Shown piece by piece: positions 43,615 through 54,042 of a DNA stretch of 64,000 nucleotides; the stretch's first letter is position 1, and each line of letters starts with the position of its first letter. The DNA comes from Cellulomonas flavigena DSM 20109 (GTDB taxonomy: Bacteria; Actinomycetota; Actinomycetes; Actinomycetales; Cellulomonadaceae). A program made the position numbers and the translations under genes. A model generated the notes under the pieces. That model was not told the DNA's origin. It saw only the letters and a program-made list of their open reading frames with translations, and did no database searches. Location of the stretch: NCBI RefSeq assembly GCF_000092865.1, contig NC_014151.1, forward strand, positions 2,480,001-2,544,000, in the 5' to 3' direction.

Positions 43615-43737
43615 GCCCTTGGGGCACGGCCGACCGCCTCATCGGGCACCGCGCCCGCCCTCCTGCCCTTTCAGCCCCGGCGCCGTGCCTCAAGGGCTGT
43701 CCCCCGTCCCCTGCGGCCGGCGGCGGGCTCGGGGCAC
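43615..43737. promoter_or_regulatory. Bidirectional CIS control region with phased GGGCAC repeats and a 16-bp inverted repeat
   Basis: GGGCAC occurs in the same orientation at 43622, 43644 and 43732; the spacings are 22 and 88 bases, all multiples of 11. An inverted repeat, GCCCTTGGGGCACGGC (43615-43630) against GCCGTGCCTCAAGGGC (43682-43697), matches at 15 of 16 pairs. SARP regulators bind direct repeats spaced by 11 or 22 bases, and a SARP-type gene ends the CIS locus. Its use as operator for the divergent operons is an inference. Confidence 0.55.
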
Positions 43738-43764
43738 GGTGGGCGCGACGATCGGAGTGAGCGC

Positions 43765-44412
43765 ATGATCGGTGAGGTCGACGAGGCGCTGCGCGCGCTC
43801 GTGCGCGAGGCGGTGGACAGCCCGGACGTCGAGGTGGTGCTCGACGCGCCGACGAAGGAGTGGGCCGCGCGCCGCAACGCACCGACCGTCGACGTCTACC
43901 TGTACGACCTGCGGGAGGACCTGCGCCGCCGCACCCGGGGCGAGCTGACGAACCGGGTCGAGGGGAAGGTCGACAGCCGGTACCAGCCACCCCGGCACTT
44001 CCGCCTCTCCTACCTGGTGACCGCCTGGACGCAACGCCCCGAGGACGAGCACCGGCTCCTCGACGCGGTGCTGCGGCACCTGCTGCGGACCGACGCCCTG
44101 CCCGCCAGGGTGCTCGAGGCGCCGCTGGCTGCCGCCGGTGCGCGGGCGCCGCTGTTCGTCGGCCTGCCGCCCCCCGAGGACCGCGGTTTCGCCGACGTGT
44201 GGACCGCCCTGGGCGGCGAGCTCAAGCCGTCCATCGACGTCGTGGTCGACGTCCCCGTGCTCACGCCGGCCCGCGGCACCGTCGGCCCGCCCGTCGAGTC
44301 GGGCCTCGTGGTGGACCTCGCCGACCTCGAGGGGCGCGCAGCGGACGTCGGCGCCCGCCGGCACGAGCCGCCGCCGTCCCGCGCCGGTGCCCGCCGCCGG
44401 AGGTCACGGTGA
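43765..44412 (+). CDS. DUF4255-family CIS protein (cap/tail-terminator type)
   Basis: A 215-residue protein with the DUF4255 (Pvc16 N-terminal) pattern: MIGEVDEALRALVREAVD, APTVDVYLYDLREDLRRR, FRLSYLVTAWTQRPEDEHRL. In Photorhabdus PVC and Serratia Afp particles the equivalent protein caps the tube and sheath. The C-terminus is arginine-rich. It is the first gene of the main CIS operon. ATG 43765 has a GGAGTGAG site, and the stop overlaps the ATPase start (GTGA). Confidence 0.88.
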   Translation: MIGEVDEALRALVREAVDSPDVEVVLDAPTKEWAARRNAPTVDVYLYDLREDLRRRTRGELTNRVEGKVDSRYQPPRHFRLSYLVTAWTQRPEDEHRLLDAVLRHLLRTDALPARVLEAPLAAAGARAPLFVGLPPPEDRGFADVWTALGGELKPSIDVVVDVPVLTPARGTVGPPVESGLVVDLADLEGRAADVGARRHEPPPSRAGARRRRSR

Positions 44413-46451
44413 GCGTGCCGGTCGACGCGAGCACCGCGCACGTGCTGGGCAGGGTGGCGGTCGTGGAGGAGCGCGTGCGCGAGCTGGTCGCCCGGCGCCG
44501 CCGCGACGACCCGCAACCGGACGACCCGTTCCGCGGGCTGTACCTCAGTGACGACGCGGTCGACCGCCTGCTCGCCGGTCCCGCGGTCGACCCGCTGTCG
44601 CACGCCGTCGACGCCCGCACGGTGGCGAGCGAGACCGCCGCCGACCGGGCGCAGGCCGCGGGTGAGCGGCTGCGGCTGCGTGAGCTCGCGCACGACTTCG
44701 CGCTCGAGCCTCTCGACGTCGAGCTGCTCCTCGTCGCGCTCGCCTGCGAGATCGACTCGCGGTTCGAGCAGCTGTTCGGCTATCTCAACGACGACGTCAC
44801 CCGGCGGCGGCCGTCGGTGACGGTGGCGCTCGCGCTGTGCGGCGTGCCGCTCGCGTCGTCGCACGGCCGGCACCGGCTGCTGCACGGGCCGCTCGTCACC
44901 GCGGGGCTGGTCGAGCTGGAGGAACCCGACCGGCCGCTGCCCGGGCGGCAGCTGCGCGTGCCCGACCGTGTGGTGGGGCACCTGCTCGGCGACGACGCCC
45001 CCGACCGCTCCCTCGACGGCGTGCTGCTCGACGAGGACGACGTGGCCTGGGGCGACCCCACCCGGCTGGTGAGCGCCCTGACGGGCGGCGCACGGCTCGT
45101 GTACCTGCGCGAGCAGCCCACCGGGTCCGGACGCGTGCTCGCGGTGCGAGCGCTGCACGCGGCCGGGCACGGGGCGCTCGTGCTCGACGGGTCGGCGCTC
45201 GCAGCGGGCACCGACCCGCTCGGAACCGTGCGGACCGCCGTCCGCGAGGCGCACCTCACGCGCTCCGGCCTCGTCGTGGGTGGGGTCGAGGACCTCGTCG
45301 GCCACCCGCGCGCCCTGCGAGCGCTGGTCGCCGCACGCGTCCCGGTCCTCGCCGTCGGACGGCGCTCGTGGGACCCCACCTGGAGCGAGTGGCCACCGCT
45401 GCTGCTCGACGTGCCGGCCTCGACCGTCGCGGAACGCACCGCGCTGTGGCGGCACTCGCTCGGGACGGACCACCGGGACACCGCGTCGGCGACCGCGCCC
45501 TTCCGGCTGCGTCCCGAGCAGGTCACCCGGGCGGCGCGGGCGGCGCGCCAGCAGGCGACGCTCGACGGGGAGCTCACCGTGGACCACGTCCGCGTCGGCG
45601 CGCGCGCAGAGAACGGCACCGAGCTCGAGCGGCTCGCCCGCCGCATCGAGCCCGCCGTGGGGTGGGACGACCTCGTGCTGCCGCCCGGCGCACTGACCGC
45701 CCTGCGGGAGATCTCGACCCGTGCCCGCCACCGCGAGCAGGTGCTCGGCGACTGGCGGATGCGGCCCGGCGGCGGGCGCGGGCACGGGGTCGCGGCGCTC
45801 TTCGCCGGCGACTCCGGGACCGGCAAGACCATGTCGGCCGAGGTCGTCGCGCACGACCTCGGCCTGGATCTGTACGTCGTCGACCTGGCCACCGTGGTCG
45901 ACAAGTACATCGGGGAGACCGAGAAGAACCTCGAGCGCATCTTCGCGGGCGCTGCGGGCGTCAACGCGGTGCTGCTCTTCGACGAGGCCGACGCGGTCTT
46001 CGGGCGGCGCAGCGAGGTCAAGGACGCGCACGACCGGTACGCCAACATCGAGAGCGCGTACCTCCTGCAGCGCATGGAGTCGTTCGACGGGCTCGTCGTG
46101 CTGGCGACGAACCTACGCGCCAACATCGACGACGCGTTCATCCGGCGGCTCGACGTGGTCGTCGACTTCCCCGTCCCGGACGCGGCTCAGCGCACCGCCC
46201 TGTGGGACCGGTGCCTGGGTCACCGGGTGCCACGTGACGACGACGTCGACCTGACGTTCTGCGGCGAGGCGTTCGAGCTCGCCGGCGGGGCCATCCGCTC
46301 GGCCGCCGTGACCGCGGCGTACCTGGCGGCCGCCGACGGCGGCACGATCGCCATGCGCCACGTCGTCTCGGCGGTCTACCGGGAGTACCGCAAGCTCGGG
46401 CGGCTCACGCTCGAGAGCGAGTTCGGCCCGTACTGGCACGTCCTGCGATGA
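44409..46451 (+). CDS. CIS AAA ATPase (Afp15/Pvc15-like)
   Basis: A 680-residue protein. The N-terminal 400 residues hold helical/winged-helix parts (ELAHDFALEPLDVELLLVAL) and a P-loop-less AAA-like fold. The C-terminal AAA domain has Walker A GDSGTGKT at residues 467-474, Walker B LLFDEADAVFG with D525 and E526, LVVLATNLRANIDDAFIRR with the arginine finger, and a lid. Such ATPases are needed for assembly or recycling of eCIS particles. GTG 44409 overlaps the DUF4255 stop by 4 bases. Confidence 0.93.
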   Translation: MSVPVDASTAHVLGRVAVVEERVRELVARRRRDDPQPDDPFRGLYLSDDAVDRLLAGPAVDPLSHAVDARTVASETAADRAQAAGERLRLRELAHDFALEPLDVELLLVALACEIDSRFEQLFGYLNDDVTRRRPSVTVALALCGVPLASSHGRHRLLHGPLVTAGLVELEEPDRPLPGRQLRVPDRVVGHLLGDDAPDRSLDGVLLDEDDVAWGDPTRLVSALTGGARLVYLREQPTGSGRVLAVRALHAAGHGALVLDGSALAAGTDPLGTVRTAVREAHLTRSGLVVGGVEDLVGHPRALRALVAARVPVLAVGRRSWDPTWSEWPPLLLDVPASTVAERTALWRHSLGTDHRDTASATAPFRLRPEQVTRAARAARQQATLDGELTVDHVRVGARAENGTELERLARRIEPAVGWDDLVLPPGALTALREISTRARHREQVLGDWRMRPGGGRGHGVAALFAGDSGTGKTMSAEVVAHDLGLDLYVVDLATVVDKYIGETEKNLERIFAGAAGVNAVLLFDEADAVFGRRSEVKDAHDRYANIESAYLLQRMESFDGLVVLATNLRANIDDAFIRRLDVVVDFPVPDAAQRTALWDRCLGHRVPRDDDVDLTFCGEAFELAGGAIRSAAVTAAYLAAADGGTIAMRHVVSAVYREYRKLGRLTLESEFGPYWHVLR

Positions 46452-46594
46452 CGCGGCGCTCCCCGGCGCGGCCGCACGTCGCCGCGCGTTGCCCGGACGG
46501 GCGGGACCGGTGCCCGGACGGACGTCCGTCACGTCCTGCTGCGCACGCGCCGCGGGTGACAGCGTCGAGGCACGACGACGAGAGAGGGGCAGCG

Positions 46595-47311
46595 ATGCGC
46601 TCCCACGACCACGCGGACCACCCCGAGGGGCTCCGCACCGCCTCGCCCCGCGTCGACGAGGACCGCGCCGCACCCGTGGTGGGACGGGCGCTCGCGGGCG
46701 ACCGCCCCGACCTGCTCGGCAGCGCGGGTCTGACGTACCTGCAGCGCACGGCCGGGAACTCCGCCACGGCCGACCTCGTCGAGGGTGAGCGCTCGCCGGT
46801 GCTCGACGTGCTGTCGTCGGGGGGTGGGCGGCCGTTGGAGCCCGGTGTGCGCTCGGACATGGAGGCCCGGCTCGGCGCCGACTTCGGCGACGTGCGCGTG
46901 CACACGGACTCCGCGGCGGCCGACTCGGCACGCGCGGTGGGCGCGCACGCCTACACGGTCGGGCGCGACGTCGTCTTCCAGCGCGACGCGTACGACCCGG
47001 ACTCCCATGCCGGCCGCACCACCCTCGCGCACGAGCTCACGCACGTCGTCCAGCAGCGCTCCGGTCCCGTCGACGGCACGCCGACCGGCGACGGGGTCCA
47101 GGTGTCCGACCCGGGCGACCGCTTCGAGACCGCGGCCGCCGCCACGGCGGAACACGTCATGTCCGCCCCGGCCGGCGCGTCGGCCGTCGGCACCGCAGGC
47201 GCCGGCGTGGCCGCGGCGGTGCAGCGCGAGGAGGTACCCGAGGACGCCGAGCTCCAGGGTGCGTTCGTCCAACGCGAGGAGGAGCCCGAGGAGGATCTCG
47301 GGTCCTCCTGA
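46595..47311 (+). CDS. DUF4157 protein with HExxH motif, putative CIS cargo or protease
   Basis: A 238-residue protein. An N-terminal LQRTAGNSATADL segment is followed by the DUF4157 domain (about 80-155): LEPGVRSDMEARLGADFGDV, RVHTDSAAADSARAVGAHAY and TTLAHELTHVVQQ, where HELTH (146-150) is a zinc-protease-type motif. The C-terminal tail is acidic with VQREE repeats. DUF4157 is enriched in eCIS loci and often fused to toxins; here no toxin domain follows, so it may be a stand-alone protease, cargo, or processing factor. ATG 46595 has a GAGAGGGG site and fits the domain; an upstream ATG at 46448 would add unlikely sequence. Confidence 0.85.
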   Translation: MRSHDHADHPEGLRTASPRVDEDRAAPVVGRALAGDRPDLLGSAGLTYLQRTAGNSATADLVEGERSPVLDVLSSGGGRPLEPGVRSDMEARLGADFGDVRVHTDSAAADSARAVGAHAYTVGRDVVFQRDAYDPDSHAGRTTLAHELTHVVQQRSGPVDGTPTGDGVQVSDPGDRFETAAAATAEHVMSAPAGASAVGTAGAGVAAAVQREEVPEDAELQGAFVQREEEPEEDLGSS

Positions 47312-47315
47312 CAGC

Positions 47316-47327
47316 GCCCGATCGGGC
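47316..47327. promoter_or_regulatory. 12-bp perfect palindrome GCCCGATCGGGC before the sheath gene
   Basis: It lies just after the DUF4157 stop and 95 bases before the sheath start. The ATCGGGCA core recurs in two other CIS intergenic regions. It may be an internal operator or a short terminator. Confidence 0.45.
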
Positions 47328-47422
47328 AGCCGCTCCGCCCTGTCGCGCGACCCACCGGCCTCACGGGCCACCATCGCACCGCCGCACGCTGAACATCTAC
47401 TCCCTGTGCCCGAGGAGGGGAC

Positions 47423-48988
47423 ATGCCGACCTACCTGTCACCCGGCGTCTACGTCGAAGAGGTGGAAGCGGGGTCCCGGCCCATCGAAGGGGTCGGCACC
47501 TCCGTCGCCGCATTCGTCGGCATGGCCGCCCGAGGCCCCTTCAACCAGCCCACGCTCGTGTCCAACTGGACGCAGTTCACCGAGGCCTTCGGCGACTTCG
47601 TCCCCGGGTCGTACCTCGCGCACGCGGTGTACGGCTACTTCCTCAACGGCGGGAGCACGGCGTACGTCGTGCGCATCGGCCAGGAGCAGACCGCCGACGC
47701 CGACGAGGTCCGGGGTCGCGCGGCGCCGAAGGCCCTGCCGGCGGGCGCCCAGGCCGTGGTCGGGGCGTACCGGGTGCAGGCGGCCGAGCGGGCCCCCAAG
47801 ACCAAGCAGCTCAGCGTCGAGATCGCCGACGCCGGCGGCGAGAACCCGCCGGACGACCAGTTCAAGCTGGTGGTGCGGGTGGACGGCAAGGAGGCGGAGA
47901 CCTTCGACAACGTCACCACCAAGCGCGGCGACGACAACGTCGCGACGAAGGTCAACCAGCACAGCAAGCTCGTCGTCATCGAGGAGCTCGCGTCGGGCAG
48001 CGCGCTGACCCGGCCCGACAAGGGCACCGCGGAGCTGCAGGTGCCGGAGCCCGAGCCCGAGCCGCCCGCGACCGGCGACCTGGGCGCCGACGACTACATC
48101 GGCGACGCCGCCGACCGCACCGGCTTCAGCGGCCTGGAGGCCGTCGACGAGGTCACGATCGTGGCCGTGCCGGACCTGGTGGCCGCGCTCGAGCAGGGCG
48201 CGATCGACCTCGAGACCTTCCAGGCCGTGCAGCTCGCGATGATCGCGCACTGCGAGCTCATGGGGAACCGCATGGCGATCCTCGATCCGCCGCCGGGCCT
48301 CAACCCGCAGCAGGTCAAGGACTGGCGCGTCGACACGGCCGGCTACGACTCGAAGTACGCGACCCTGTACTGGCCGTACCTCAAGGTGTTCGACCCGGCC
48401 ACGGGCGGCAACCGGTTCGTGCCGCCGTCGGGGCACGTCGCCGGCATCTGGGCGCGCAACGACGAGTCCCGCGGCGTCCACAAGGCCCCCGCCAACGAGG
48501 TCGTCCGTGGCGTCATCACCCTCGCCACGCAGATCACCCGCGCCGAGCACAACCTGCTCAACCCTGTCGGCATCAACGCCATCCGCACGTTCCCGGGCCG
48601 CGGCGTGCGGGTGTGGGGCGCCCGCACGCTCTCGTCGGACCCGGCCTGGCGGTACGTCAACGTCCGGCGGCTGTTCAACTACCTCGAGGAGTCGATCCTC
48701 ATCGGCACCCAGTGGGTGGTCTTCGAGCCCAACGACGACGCCCTGTGGGCCCGGATCCGGCGCACCATCAGCGCGTTCCTCGTCAACGAGTGGCGCAAGG
48801 GCGCGCTGTTCGGCCTCAGCCCCGAGGAGGCGTTCTTCGTGCAGTGCGACCGGGAGACGAACCCGGCCGAGGCCATCGACGCCGGGCAGGTCACCTGCCG
48901 CATCGGTGTCGCGCCGGTCAAGCCTGCCGAGTTCGTCATCTTCCAGCTCTCGCAGTTCTCCGGCGGCACCAGCCTCGCGGCCGAATGA
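47423..48988 (+). CDS. Contractile sheath protein
   Basis: A 521-residue sheath protein. The family start PTYLSPGVYVEEVEAGSRPI is followed by GVGTSVAAFVGMAARGPFNQ and GYFLNGGSTAYVVRIG. The conserved C-terminal domain has APANEVVRGVITLATQITRA, GINAIRTFPGRGVRVWGART, WRYVNVRRLFNYLEESI and FLVNEWRKGALFG. Sheath subunits stack around the tube and contract to drive it out. A variable middle insertion (about 90-240) is typical. ATG 47423 has a strong GAGGAGGGG site, as needed for a protein made in many copies. Confidence 0.97.
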   Translation: MPTYLSPGVYVEEVEAGSRPIEGVGTSVAAFVGMAARGPFNQPTLVSNWTQFTEAFGDFVPGSYLAHAVYGYFLNGGSTAYVVRIGQEQTADADEVRGRAAPKALPAGAQAVVGAYRVQAAERAPKTKQLSVEIADAGGENPPDDQFKLVVRVDGKEAETFDNVTTKRGDDNVATKVNQHSKLVVIEELASGSALTRPDKGTAELQVPEPEPEPPATGDLGADDYIGDAADRTGFSGLEAVDEVTIVAVPDLVAALEQGAIDLETFQAVQLAMIAHCELMGNRMAILDPPPGLNPQQVKDWRVDTAGYDSKYATLYWPYLKVFDPATGGNRFVPPSGHVAGIWARNDESRGVHKAPANEVVRGVITLATQITRAEHNLLNPVGINAIRTFPGRGVRVWGARTLSSDPAWRYVNVRRLFNYLEESILIGTQWVVFEPNDDALWARIRRTISAFLVNEWRKGALFGLSPEEAFFVQCDRETNPAEAIDAGQVTCRIGVAPVKPAEFVIFQLSQFSGGTSLAAE

Positions 48989-49014
48989 CACACGACAAGG
49001 ATGGTGACTGAGCG

Positions 49015-49464
49015 ATGGCACTCCCCGACCAGTTCGACCTCGCGACCGCGTACGCGTTCAGCGTGAAGATCGACGGCATCCAGATCCCCCACGTCATGGA
49101 GGTCAGCGGCCTCAAGGCCGAGGTCGACAAGGTGACCTACCAGCAGCAGGGCCAGGACGGGAAGTTCGTGACCCGGCAGATGATGGGCCGGCAGAAGGCG
49201 GGCGAGTTCAAGGTCAAGCGCGGCCTGACGGACTCCACGACCGTGACCGACTGGCTCAAGGCCGTGTTCGACGGCAAGCTCTCCGAGGCCCGCAAGACCG
49301 CCGAGGTCGCGATCTACACGTCGGACAACACGCTGCTCAAGCGGATGAACTTCCGCAACGTCTGGGTCAAGGACGTCGAGCTCGGCGGCACCCTCAAGGC
49401 CGGGTCCACCGAGCCGTTGTCGGAGACGTTCACGGTCTGCTGGGACGAGATGGAGTTCGCGTGA
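49015..49464 (+). CDS. Inner tube protein 1
   Basis: A 149-residue tail-tube protein of the Hcp/gp19-like T4 family: MALPDQFDLATAYAFSVKID, IPHVMEVSGLKAEVDKVTYQ, WLKAVFDGKLSEARKTAEV and NVWVKDVELGGTLKAGSTEP. It forms the hexameric rings through which cargo travels. It follows the sheath by 26 bases and its stop overlaps the next start. Confidence 0.95.
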   Translation: MALPDQFDLATAYAFSVKIDGIQIPHVMEVSGLKAEVDKVTYQQQGQDGKFVTRQMMGRQKAGEFKVKRGLTDSTTVTDWLKAVFDGKLSEARKTAEVAIYTSDNTLLKRMNFRNVWVKDVELGGTLKAGSTEPLSETFTVCWDEMEFA

Positions 49465-49916
49465 TGCGACGCTCCCCGCTCCCGCTCGTGCTGGACGAGC
49501 CGCCCGTCGCCGAGCAGGCCGACGGGCGGCCGCCGGCGCGCGAGACGCTGCGCACCGAGTTCGACTTCGTCCTGCCGCGCGGCTACCTGGACGCGGACGG
49601 CGTGCTGCACCGTCACGGCACGATGCGCCTGGCGACCGCGCGTGACGAGCTGCTGCCGCTGTACGACGCACGCGTGCAGGAGAACCCGGCCTTCACCACC
49701 GTCGTGCTGCTCAGCAGGGTCCTGACGTCGCTCGGCACGCTGTCGGCCGTCTCGTCCTCCGTCGTGGAGAACATGTTCGCGTCGGACGTCGCGTTCCTGC
49801 AGGACCTGTACCGGCGGATCAACGCCGAGGGGCACACGCGCGCCGCCGTGACCTGCCCGTCGTGCGCGCACCGGTTCGACGTCGACCTCTCCGGCGGGCG
49901 CCTGGGGGAATCGTGA
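49464..49916 (+). CDS. Small CIS protein, 150 residues, unknown role
   Basis: The protein has a helical core (TMRLATARDELLPLYDARVQ, TTVVLLSRVLTSLGTLSAVS, VAFLQDLYRRINAE) and a C-terminal CPSC...HRF segment that could hold half a metal site. Proteins at this position in actinobacterial CIS loci resemble phage tail assembly chaperone or initiator proteins, but I cannot assign one. The start ATG overlaps the tube stop (TGATG). A GTG 3 bases upstream is the alternative. Confidence 0.8.
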   Translation: MRRSPLPLVLDEPPVAEQADGRPPARETLRTEFDFVLPRGYLDADGVLHRHGTMRLATARDELLPLYDARVQENPAFTTVVLLSRVLTSLGTLSAVSSSVVENMFASDVAFLQDLYRRINAEGHTRAAVTCPSCAHRFDVDLSGGRLGES

Positions 49917-50071
49917 CGTACGCGCCCGAACGCATCCACCAGGAGGTCGCGTACGTCGCCTACCACTTCCACTGGTCGCTCGACGCGATCCTCGACCTCG
50001 AGCACCCGCAGCGGCTGCGGTACGTGCAGGAGATCGCGGCGATCAACCGCCGCATGACCGAGGAGCGCTGA
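49913..50071 (+). CDS. Tiny CIS protein, 52 residues (Pvc6/gpE-like position)
   Basis: The product VTYAPERIHQEVAYVAYHFH ... EEIAAINRRMTEER type is one or two helices with aromatic residues. It starts GTG 49913 inside the upstream stop (GTGA) and ends one base before the next gene, so it is tightly coupled. Similar tiny proteins occur between tube 1 and the hub genes of eCIS and phage tails, where they act in tail assembly. The assignment rests on position and length. Confidence 0.8.
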   Translation: MTYAPERIHQEVAYVAYHFHWSLDAILDLEHPQRLRYVQEIAAINRRMTEER

Positions 50072-50072
50072 C

Positions 50073-52700
<2,628 letters not shown>

Positions 52701-52722
52701 CGAGGAACGAGGGAGGTGGACC

Positions 52723-53178
52723 ATGAGCGAGGCGGTGAGGGTGCTGCAGGAGGTCGACACCGCCGTCGGCGTGCACTACCTGGTGAAGGTCGACGGCGAG
52801 GACCTCGGGCACTTCAGCTCGTGCGAGGGCCTCGGGGTCGAGGTCGTGCTCGAGAGCCGCGAGGAGGGCGGCTTCAACACCGGCGTCTGGCAGCTGCCGA
52901 CGCGGCTGAAGTACCCGAACGTCAAGCTGTCGCGCCCGCTGGGCGCCGGCACGGGCAAGGTCGCCCGGTGGCTGTCCAAGGTCAGCCAGGGTCTGGTCGC
53001 GACGACCGCGACGATCACCGCCCGATCGACGTCCGGCCAGGACATCGTCACCTGGAACCTGCTGGGCGTCGTGCCGGTGCGCTGGACCGGGCCGTCGCTG
53101 ACCACGGAGAACGGCAAGGTGGCGACCGAGACGCTCGAGCTCGCGCACCACGGGTTCCACGACGGCGCAGGGTGGTGA
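52723..53178 (+). CDS. Inner tube protein 2 (baseplate-proximal tube initiator type)
   Basis: A 151-residue tail-tube family protein, paralogous to tube 1: VGVHYLVKVDGEDLGHFSSC, EGLGVEVVLESREEGGFNTG, VKLSRPLGAGTGKVARWLSK. In eCIS particles a second tube protein (Afp5/Pvc5 class) forms the first ring on the hub. ATG 52723 follows GGGAGGTGG. It precedes the LysM hub gene, as in PVC/Afp loci. Confidence 0.93.
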   Translation: MSEAVRVLQEVDTAVGVHYLVKVDGEDLGHFSSCEGLGVEVVLESREEGGFNTGVWQLPTRLKYPNVKLSRPLGAGTGKVARWLSKVSQGLVATTATITARSTSGQDIVTWNLLGVVPVRWTGPSLTTENGKVATETLELAHHGFHDGAGW

Positions 53179-53184
53179 CGTGAC

Positions 53185-54042
53185 GTGGGAGGTGCTCCGA
53201 CAGGGCTGGACGCCGGCGCGGCGACGACCGCGGGCGGCTCCGAGGGTTCGCTGAAGAAGGCGCTGCTCGAGCTGCACGAGCCGTCGCTCGACGGCTCGCT
53301 GCACAAGCCCGGTGCGCTCATCGGCACGATCGCGTTCCAGTTCAACCCGAAGGAGCTGACGGTCAGCAAGGCCGCGACCTGGACGCGCCCGACGACGCGG
53401 GGGTCCACGAAGGCCAGCCCGCCGCAGTACCAGGGCCCGAAGCCGTCGAGCATGACGCTCGAGATGTTCCTCGACGCGTCCGTGGTCCTCGCCACCGGCG
53501 GTGCGCAGGGCGACGGTGTCGTGCCGACCGTCGAGAAGCTCCTGCGGTGCTGCGTGCCCACCGACAGCTCGCACGGGAAGAAGAAGGACTCACCGCCGTG
53601 GGTCCAGCTGAAGTGGGGCGGTGTGACCGGGTTCGTGGGGTACGTCGAGAAGGTCGACGCGAAGTACACGCTGTTCACGCCCGCCGGCCTGCCCGTGCGG
53701 GCGGTGTGCACCGTCACCCTGCAGGAGCTCGCGGGCGAGCCGCCCGGCACCAACCCGACGTCGGGCACCCCGACGCCGCACCGCGAGCACGTCGTCGTGC
53801 ACGGGGACTCGCTGGCCGGCATCGCCTACGCCGAGTACGGCGACGCGTCCCTGTGGCGGGCCGTCGCCGAGGTCAACAGGGTCGACGACCCCGCGCGCCT
53901 GCGCCCCGGTCGGCGGCTGCTGCTGCCCACCGCGGACGAGGTCGCACGGCCCACGTCGCGGTCGGGCCTGCCGGGCGCTGCCGTGCCGGCGCTGCCGGCG
54001 GCCCCGGCACCGGCGCGGGAGGTGGCCCGTGGCGCACGGTGA
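53185..54042 (+). CDS. LysM-domain hub/baseplate protein (Afp7/Pvc7-like)
   Basis: A 285-residue protein. The N-terminal part (LIGTIAFQFNPKELTVSKAA, MTLEMFLDASVV) is the CIS tube-cap/hub fold. Residues about 200-252 are a LysM module (HVVVHGDSLAGIAYAEYGDA, LRPGRRLLLPT). The C-terminus is a short proline/alanine tail. In T4-like systems the gp53 LysM-type protein holds baseplate wedges to the hub. GTG 53185 is 6 bases after the tube stop. Its stop overlaps the spike start by 14 bases. Confidence 0.92.
   Translation: MGGAPTGLDAGAATTAGGSEGSLKKALLELHEPSLDGSLHKPGALIGTIAFQFNPKELTVSKAATWTRPTTRGSTKASPPQYQGPKPSSMTLEMFLDASVVLATGGAQGDGVVPTVEKLLRCCVPTDSSHGKKKDSPPWVQLKWGGVTGFVGYVEKVDAKYTLFTPAGLPVRAVCTVTLQELAGEPPGTNPTSGTPTPHREHVVVHGDSLAGIAYAEYGDASLWRAVAEVNRVDDPARLRPGRRLLLPTADEVARPTSRSGLPGAAVPALPAAPAPAREVARGAR

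Noticed and set aside
43539..43764. Extra small gene in the CIS control region
   Set aside because: Open frames there are short, lack ribosome sites and cross the repeat elements.
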